From contig CAYRJC010000016.1 in assembly GCA_964424635.1 (NCBI GenBank), positions 1-17,658 of the forward strand: a stretch of DNA of 17,658 bases. The letters are read 5' to 3'. The notes under the pieces were generated by a model. The model saw nothing but the letters and a program-made list of their open reading frames with translations. It was not told the origin of the DNA and ran no database searches. The DNA is from UBA920 sp964424635 (GTDB taxonomy: Bacteria > Patescibacteriota > Doudnabacteria > UBA920). Within the stretch, counting starts at the first letter, position 1. Every line of letters starts with the position of its first letter. This document shows, piece after piece, positions 13,453 to 17,658 of this stretch. Made by a program: the position numbers and the translations under genes.

Positions 13453-15657
13453 ATGAATATTTTTAAACGTGGTACAAAGGCCTCAGACGAAGGTCATCCA
13501 CATGGTCTAGATCGTAAAGTCAAATTACTTTTGGCTTTGTTAGTGGTTTTAGGCGCAAGCTTAGTTTTTCTAGCTACGCCATTTTCAGAAAGAACATTAG
13601 GAATTAAACTTTCTAGTTTATTCTCTAGTGCAAATATATCTAAGGATGACGATGTAAAAGAGATTCCTATTACTACTTCTTCATCTGGTGGAAGTGGGGT
13701 CTTTAATTGTGTTGTCGCACCTTGTATTGATCCAAATATTTCTATTGTTAATCCTGAGCCTAATACAGTTTGGGTTACAGGAAAAACTTATAAAATTTCT
13801 TGGAATGGATCATCAATACCACCAGTTGGTTCAGTATTTAGTTTGAGACTTGAACAGGGTAGTTATTCTTGTCCAACTAGTACCGAAGATCCTTGTGGTC
13901 CGGTAATTAATATTGCCACAAACCAACCTAACACTGGCACCTACGAATGGACTGTACCACAAAATATTGATGCTGCATTTATCGGTGGTTCTAATAATCT
14001 TATATTGACTATTGATAATAATTCAAAGGCTCAAACATCTGTTCAGATTGTTAGAAGCACAAGCGATAATGGTGAAGAGTTTCCTGATGGAACATTTGTT
14101 CGTTTATTAAGTAATCCAAATTTAATTTATAGATTAGATGATGGAGTTAAGCGCCCATTACCTTTCCCCCGTGAAGAAGTAGTTTCTTGTTTGGGAGTTA
14201 ACCCAGCAAATATTAAAAATGGAACTGCGGCTTTGGAAAGAACTCCAATTGGAGCGCCGTTATTCTGTAATCCGCTTGCTCTTGCACCTAGTGGGGTTGG
14301 CTCTCTAATTAGTGGGTTGCCAGATAGTGATATCACTAGTATTTACATCATAGAAAAAAATGTTCGTCGTCCTTTCCCAACTGGTCAAATTTTTGAATGT
14401 TTAGGTTATTCTTATAGCAATGTTCATATTGCTAATAGCAAAGATGCTCAATTGCCAATTGGTGAACCAATGAGTTGTAAGAATAATGTTAGTAAGTTGG
14501 GCTTAGGTGGAAATGGAACTTTGCCAAACGGTACAGTTAATGTTCCTTATAATACAAAAATTACTGCATCTGGTGGAACATTACCATACACCTTTTCTGT
14601 AGTAAGCGTTCAACCTTATGCAAAAGTAGAAATTGATAATAATGGCCAACTTAGTGGTAAATTTATCGCAGTTGGTACTTATCAAATAAAAGTTAGAGTT
14701 ACAGATGCAAGTGGTCAAAGCGATGAGAAAATTTATACTGTAGTAATAACTGGTCCTACCAATGGAGGAGGTGGAGGAAGCGGTGGAGGCGGTGGTAGTA
14801 CTGCTCAAAACTGTACTGATGGACCTATTCAAAATTTAGTCGCTCTATATCGTTACTATAGTTCTCGTGATAGCGATCACTATTACTCTACAAACTCTAC
14901 AGCGCCAAGTGGTTATCAATCAGAAGGTATAACCGCATATGTTTATCCAGCTCAAGCAACTGGTACAGTACCTTTATATCAATCATATAGTTCTGAACGT
15001 AAAGATCATTACTATACTACCGATCAAGCAAACACTCAAACTTATGGTTATAAGTTAGATGGTGTAATCGGTTATGTGTATCCAACTCAAGTTACTGGTT
15101 CTAGTCCTTTGTATCGTATGTACAATGACAGCTCCAAGCATTACTTGATGACTGCTAGTACTGTAGAACGTGATGCGATTTTGGGAATTGGTTTTGTACA
15201 GCAAGGATTCATTGGTTATACTTGTGGTACTTCTAGACCAGGAAGCGAAATAATTCCGATTTATCGATTATGGAATTCTAAGCTTACCGATCACTTCTAT
15301 ACAACTAATGTACATGAACGTGATGATGCTCTAAAGCAAGGTTATGTTTCTGAAGGAATTATGGGTAACATGTTAAGTGTCCCAGGTAGTGATCGTCTAC
15401 CAGTCTATCGTTTGTGGAGTAAGAAATATGGAGATCATTTCTACACTACTAGTGAATCAGAAGCAAATAGCTCTGGTTACTCTAGAGAAGGAATTATCGG
15501 TTACATTTATGCTAATCCAAGCAATAACGTTACTCAGTTATACCGCTTGAATAATTCTAAGATTGGTGATCACTTCTATACTTCTTCTACCTCAGAACGT
15601 GACGCAGTAATTAATAATGGTTACAAGTTCGAGGGTACTATGGGATATCTTCCATAA
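13453..15657 (+). CDS. Membrane-anchored modular surface protein with six DUF5648-like repeats
   Basis: 734 aa. Cytoplasmic basic segment (1-22), one membrane helix (about 22-42, LLLALLVVLGASLVFLA), then outside: a Ser/Thr linker; an Ig-like domain (about 94-200, NISIVNPEPNTVWVTGKTYKISW); two related units FPDGTFVRLLSNPNLIYRLDDG (210-273) and SDITSIYIIEKNVRRPFP (292-343), each with a Cys pair; an Ig-like putative-binding domain (350-433, resembling He_PIG); a Gly/Ser linker GGGGGSGGGGGS (438-449); then six repeats of about 40-48 residues starting near 464, 507, 552, 602, 650 and 696. The repeat core is PxYRLWNSKxxDHFYTTxxxERDxxxxxGYxxEGIxGYxY, as in DUF5648. Probably a cell-surface adhesin or carbohydrate-binding protein, perhaps host contact; that role is an inference. 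Own promoter and terminator. Confidence 0.88.
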   Translation: MNIFKRGTKASDEGHPHGLDRKVKLLLALLVVLGASLVFLATPFSERTLGIKLSSLFSSANISKDDDVKEIPITTSSSGGSGVFNCVVAPCIDPNISIVNPEPNTVWVTGKTYKISWNGSSIPPVGSVFSLRLEQGSYSCPTSTEDPCGPVINIATNQPNTGTYEWTVPQNIDAAFIGGSNNLILTIDNNSKAQTSVQIVRSTSDNGEEFPDGTFVRLLSNPNLIYRLDDGVKRPLPFPREEVVSCLGVNPANIKNGTAALERTPIGAPLFCNPLALAPSGVGSLISGLPDSDITSIYIIEKNVRRPFPTGQIFECLGYSYSNVHIANSKDAQLPIGEPMSCKNNVSKLGLGGNGTLPNGTVNVPYNTKITASGGTLPYTFSVVSVQPYAKVEIDNNGQLSGKFIAVGTYQIKVRVTDASGQSDEKIYTVVITGPTNGGGGGSGGGGGSTAQNCTDGPIQNLVALYRYYSSRDSDHYYSTNSTAPSGYQSEGITAYVYPAQATGTVPLYQSYSSERKDHYYTTDQANTQTYGYKLDGVIGYVYPTQVTGSSPLYRMYNDSSKHYLMTASTVERDAILGIGFVQQGFIGYTCGTSRPGSEIIPIYRLWNSKLTDHFYTTNVHERDDALKQGYVSEGIMGNMLSVPGSDRLPVYRLWSKKYGDHFYTTSESEANSSGYSREGIIGYIYANPSNNVTQLYRLNNSKIGDHFYTSSTSERDAVINNGYKFEGTMGYLP
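14908..15654 (+). repeat. Six tandem DUF5648-like repeat units in the surface protein
   Basis: Diverged protein-level repeats, spaced 43-50 residues apart, with the DHxYTT and EGxxGYxY landmarks. Units 1, 2, 4, 5 and 6 keep D-H-[FY]-Y; unit 3 has SKHYLMTAS instead. The DNA copies have diverged, so slippage between units is unlikely. Confidence 0.8.
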
Positions 15658-15680
15658 GATAAGTACTATAAAATTAAAAG

Positions 15681-15704
15681 ACTCTGGATTTTCCAGAGTT
15701 TTTT
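15681..15704 (+). terminator. Intrinsic terminator of the surface protein gene
   Basis: An 8-bp stem ACTCTGGA (15681-15688) with TCCAGAGT (15692-15699), a TTT loop and a T6 tail. Confidence 0.87.
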
Positions 15705-15787
15705 ATTTTTCATATAAATAAAATTTTAGATTTAATTGATGGGTGATTTAAGACATAAGTAGTTATTAATTTTATCTGAAAGATTGT

Positions 15788-15816
15788 TTGTATTAAATTT
15801 TATTGTTTGATAGAAT
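15788..15816 (+). promoter_or_regulatory. Probable promoter of mscL
   Basis: TTGTAT (15788-15793), a 17-nt spacer and TAGAAT (15811-15816). The predicted leader to the ATG at 15839 is about 16 nt and has no Shine-Dalgarno site. Confidence 0.55.
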
Positions 15817-15838
15817 TGAAACAATTAATTTAAATTAT

Positions 15839-16234
15839 ATGTTAAGCGGATTTAAACAGTTTTTAATGAGAGGGAATGTAGTTGACCTTGCGGTCGGTGT
15901 GGTTATTGGTGCAGCTTTTGGTAGTGTAGTTAATTCTCTGGTTGCAGATTTGATTACTCCTTTGATTTCGGCAGTTGCAAAGCTTCCTGACTTTTCTAAG
16001 TTGGCAATAGTTCTCAACGGTACTTCTATTGGGTATGGAAAGTTTTTAAATGCAGTGATCGCGTTTGTGATTGTTGCTGCAGCAATTTATTTTTTGGTAG
16101 TAACACCGATGGCGAGATTGATAGCGAGGGTTTCCGGACCAAAATCACCAACAACCAAGTCTTGTGACGAATGTTTAAGTGAGATTCCTTCTGAGGCTCG
16201 TAGATGCAAGCACTGTACGCAAGTAATTGCTTAA
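15839..16234 (+). CDS. mscL: Large-conductance mechanosensitive channel MscL with C-terminal zinc ribbon
   Basis: Forms a pentameric pore that opens under membrane tension and releases solutes on osmotic downshock. From the ATG at 15839: N-terminal amphipathic helix and TM1 (FKQFLMRGNVVDLAVGVVIGAAFGSVVNSLV, about 5-36), an external loop (41-67) and TM2 (70-92, LNAVIAFVIVAAAIYFLVV). 131 aa. After residue 105 the usual coiled C-terminal bundle gives way to a small zinc ribbon: Cys109-x2-Cys112 and Cys123-x2-Cys126. The frame extends to a TTG at 15803, but family members begin at MLxxF, so ATG is chosen. The family call is secure; the role of the ribbon is unknown. Confidence 0.95.
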   Translation: MLSGFKQFLMRGNVVDLAVGVVIGAAFGSVVNSLVADLITPLISAVAKLPDFSKLAIVLNGTSIGYGKFLNAVIAFVIVAAAIYFLVVTPMARLIARVSGPKSPTTKSCDECLSEIPSEARRCKHCTQVIA

Positions 16235-16241
16235 TAATACT

Positions 16242-16270
16242 AAAAAACTGCTCTCAGAGAGCAGTTTTTT
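16242..16270. terminator. Perfect 13-bp terminator after mscL
   Basis: AAAAAACTGCTCT (16242-16254) pairs perfectly with 16258-16270 around a CAG loop and ends in T6. The A6 start makes it symmetrical, so it would also work on the minus strand. Confidence 0.9.
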
Positions 16271-16440
16271 GTTAAAAATATAATTTTTATCGAAATGTTT
16301 GAAATTCAACATAATCTAATCATATTAAGTTTCTAAAAATACAGAATTTTATTGAATCTTCTTTTACATACTATTTTCGATTTTTCGAAGTAAGACTTTA
16401 ATTAAATATTTAGAGCCTTATATATTTATTAAAAGTTAAA
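16271..16440. other. AT-rich gap, nothing recognised
   Basis: The 170 bp between the mscL terminator and that of the BtpA-like gene is very AT-rich. I see no reading frame with a ribosome-binding site, no RNA-like helices and no clear promoter in it. Confidence 0.6.
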
Positions 16441-16443
16441 ATA

Positions 16444-16471
16444 AAAACCGCTTGCTTTGGCTTGGCGGTTT
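16444..16471 (-). terminator. Intrinsic terminator of the BtpA-like gene
   Basis: On the minus strand, stem AAACCGC (16471-16465) with GCGGTTT (16451-16445), a 13-nt loop and a TTTTTAT tail. Confidence 0.72.
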
Positions 16472-16477
16472 AAAAAT

Positions 16478-17167
16478 TTATTTATGAATTATATTAGCTA
16501 GTTCTTTAACTTTTTTAGGATCAAGTTCTGTGTGGGATATGCTGATAGAACTAGCCACTAAAAAACAATTTACAAATTCTTTATATGCTTCGACATTTTT
16601 ACTATCAATGCCGCTGGCAATTGCTAAGGGGTGGTCATTAATTGCATTACGCATAGCAGTAATTTTTTTTATTGTTGGCGGACTGCCAGTTGCGATTCCG
16701 CTGGTAGTGATTACATCCATAAACGGAAGCGCAGCTTTGGCGCTCGTTGCGGGGTCATGTCCAAAAGTATGCTGATATTTAAAGGCTGTTCCACCAAAAT
16801 ACAACCACTTATGCTCAGATCTTTGAGTTTGAAAAGATGTTGCTAACTGATTGTTTTCCATGTTGGTGTATACCTGAGAGTTATCGGTCCATACTCCGGA
16901 AACTGATTCGGTTACATATCCAAATATTGATAAAAGACTAATTCCTAATAAATTAACTCCAATCCATTTATATGGATAAAATTCTCTGACAGCACCATAT
17001 ATATCCATCAAGGTTTGTGGTCCTGTGTCATGGTTGATTAGGAAAATTCCATCTGCGCCATTATCAAAAGCAATTTTTGAATTTCTGATTGATTGCTCGA
17101 TGTTCTCCGAATGAATCACAACAATCAAAGAGTTTTTGTTTGGAAAGACTTCACTATACTTATTCAT
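16478..17167 (-). CDS. BtpA/SgcQ-family TIM-barrel protein
   Basis: 229-aa (beta/alpha)8-type protein resembling the BtpA family. Barrel landmarks: SLIVVIHSEN (13-22), FDNGADGIFLINHD (34-47), WIGVNLLG (68-75), SGVWTDNS (89-96), WLYFGGTAFKYQ (120-131), DVITTSGIATGSPP (151-164) and ASGIDSKNVEAYKEFV (188-203), the last two matching the phosphate-binding end of the barrel. BtpA is known for photosystem I accumulation in cyanobacteria, which cannot apply here; the family's reaction is not settled, and members elsewhere sit in sugar or nucleoside operons. AGGGAGG lies 10 nt before the ATG. It is divergent from the partial gene at 17339, and both promoters share an inverted 12-mer. Family call moderate, function unknown. 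Confidence 0.75.
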   Translation of the reverse strand: MNKYSEVFPNKNSLIVVIHSENIEQSIRNSKIAFDNGADGIFLINHDTGPQTLMDIYGAVREFYPYKWIGVNLLGISLLSIFGYVTESVSGVWTDNSQVYTNMENNQLATSFQTQRSEHKWLYFGGTAFKYQHTFGHDPATSAKAALPFMDVITTSGIATGSPPTIKKITAMRNAINDHPLAIASGIDSKNVEAYKEFVNCFLVASSISISHTELDPKKVKELANIIHK

Positions 17168-17199
17168 TTTATTTTGCCTCCCTAAAATTGAACTAGTAA

Positions 17200-17205
17200 A
17201 TTATA
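17200..17205 (-). promoter_or_regulatory. -10 box of the BtpA-like gene
   Basis: Minus-strand TATAAT, about 33 bp before the ATG; the -35 is weak. The 17-nt region upstream contains one copy of the 12-mer GAAAAATATGAT (17222-17211). Confidence 0.6.
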
Positions 17206-17210
17206 TTATC

Positions 17211-17302
17211 ATCATATTTTTCAAATAACAATGGGAAGTAGGAGATCATAATCTGTCACTATAAATCCAATCTTGTTATTGACAACAACTGAAAAATATG
17301 AT
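17211..17302. repeat. Inverted 12-mer shared by two divergent promoters
   Basis: GAAAAATATGAT occurs on the minus strand at 17222-17211 and on the plus strand at 17291-17302. Each copy fills the spacer next to the -10 box of its own promoter. This is the arrangement expected of a common operator. The AT-rich content makes chance agreement possible. Confidence 0.5.
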
Positions 17303-17307
17303 ATAGT
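17279..17307 (+). promoter_or_regulatory. Strong promoter of the partial right-end gene
   Basis: TTGACA (17279-17284), a 17-nt spacer and TATAGT (17302-17307), with TG one base before the -10 (extended -10). It is the best plus-strand promoter in the window. Confidence 0.85.
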
Positions 17308-17338
17308 ACTGAAAATATATTTTAATAGGAGGATAAAA

Positions 17339-17658
17339 ATGTTAAACCATTTAAATATATGTTTTGGTCCAGGTGTTAGTAAACATGCACAAGATCTAAC
17401 TCTTTACGCTATTAGTGAAGTTATAGTTTTGGCTGGAGTTGAAAATAAGTTAAACATTCAAAATTTTGGGGTTTGGCGACCTGATTCTGGTTGGGATGGT
17501 AATGGTAATATGATTGCATATGGGAGCGTGGATTGGTATCTTGAGCAAGCCAGGCAGGCAAGTGACAAAGAAAACCAATTAAATAGCTCCGCTATTTTAT
17601 ACTCTTTTATGTCCGAACCATGGCAACAAGCCCAAAAACATTATGACGTTATGATAGT
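17339..17658 (+). CDS. Unknown protein, 3' end cut by the window
   Basis: An open frame runs from ATG 17339 to the window edge without a stop (about 106 codons). AGGAGG sits 6 nt before the ATG and the strong promoter at 17279-17307 precedes it, so it is a real, well-expressed gene. The translation begins MLNHLNICFGPGVSKHAQDL and contains IQNFGVWRPDSGWDGNG, GSVDWYLEQARQAS and SEPWQQAQKHYDVMIV. There is no signal peptide or membrane helix. The mix of Trp, Asp and Gly suggests an enzyme-like globular domain, but I do not recognise it. It may be co-regulated with the divergent BtpA-like gene. Confidence 0.75.
   Translation, partial: MLNHLNICFGPGVSKHAQDLTLYAISEVIVLAGVENKLNIQNFGVWRPDSGWDGNGNMIAYGSVDWYLEQARQASDKENQLNSSAILYSFMSEPWQQAQKHYDVMI

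Noticed and set aside
14764..14800. The (Gly)5-Ser linker as a sign of a synthetic construct or contamination
   Set aside because: Surrounding codon use and AT content match the rest of the gene, and the linker is coded by a mix of Gly codons; natural Gly/Ser hinges are known in surface proteins.
14127..14832. Antisense reading frames within the surface protein gene
   Set aside because: Short, without start signals, Ser/Thr-biased mirrors of the Gly-rich and repeat-coding strand.
16530..16846. Plus-strand frames opposite the BtpA-like gene
   Set aside because: They overlap a gene with a good start, family motifs and terminator, and lack their own signals.
1..17658. CRISPR arrays, tRNA genes, insertion sequences, prophage
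   Set aside because: No regularly spaced direct repeats, no tRNA T-arm-like sequences, no transposase, integrase or phage structural genes seen.
1..17658. Alternative genetic code (TGA = Gly)
   Set aside because: TGA is the natural end of bcp and dsbB, placed in tight 4-nt overlaps with the next start codon.

Overview
The window looks like chromosomal DNA from an AT-rich, small-genome bacterium of the Candidate Phyla Radiation (Patescibacteria). That rests on the mix of genes: a primary sigma factor with a long Lys/Ala/Pro tail, a DUF3048 (YerB-like) protein, a DUF5648-repeat surface protein, MscL ending in a zinc ribbon, a small SET-domain protein, and several conserved-looking proteins I cannot name. 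TGA is used as a stop (bcp, dsbB), so this is code 11 and not the TGA=Gly code of Gracilibacteria/Absconditabacteria. Saccharimonadia or a related class is possible; I cannot fix the class from sequence alone.

Layout. 1-1515: C-rich/A-rich tract (G-quadruplex-capable on the other strand), rpoD and a bidirectional terminator. 1514-1940: a small four-helix membrane protein on the minus strand. 2030-2255: a gene-free stretch with a probable structured RNA of about 210 nt ending in a clear terminator. 2267-4837: a minus-strand operon, alpha/beta hydrolase > DUF3048 protein > Bcp peroxiredoxin > acylphosphatase. 4913-6569: a well-formed promoter, a long leader, a 486-aa protein of unknown function with a cold-shock-like N-terminal domain, and a terminator. 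6568-7620: queA (minus). 7712-8572: a protein with a carbonic-anhydrase-like CxDGR / HTD / GCGH pattern. 8631-9402: a membrane-anchored extracellular protein. 9546-10255: an OmpR-type regulator whose phospho-acceptor Asp is Glu, with a palindrome just upstream. 10327-10516: a second possible structured RNA. 10580-11723: dsbB-dsbA disulfide-forming pair. 11740-12144: SET-domain methyltransferase. 12161-12262: a 102-bp hairpin element. 12308-13343: rsgA. 13352-15704: a 734-aa anchored surface protein with six DUF5648-like repeats. 15788-16270: mscL. 16444-17307: a BtpA-like TIM-barrel protein divergent from a truncated unknown gene at the right edge; their promoters share an inverted 12-mer.

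How the genes fit together. DsbB/DsbA would supply disulfides for exported proteins; the surface protein, with many paired cysteines in its N-terminal half, is an obvious local client. Bcp removes peroxides. RpoD probably reads the many TTGACN-17-TATNNT promoters here. Three promoters have an extended -10 exactly 6 nt before an ATG, which predicts leaderless mRNAs for the hydrolase operon, queA and dsbBA. Other genes have strong Shine-Dalgarno sites, so both modes of initiation seem to coexist.
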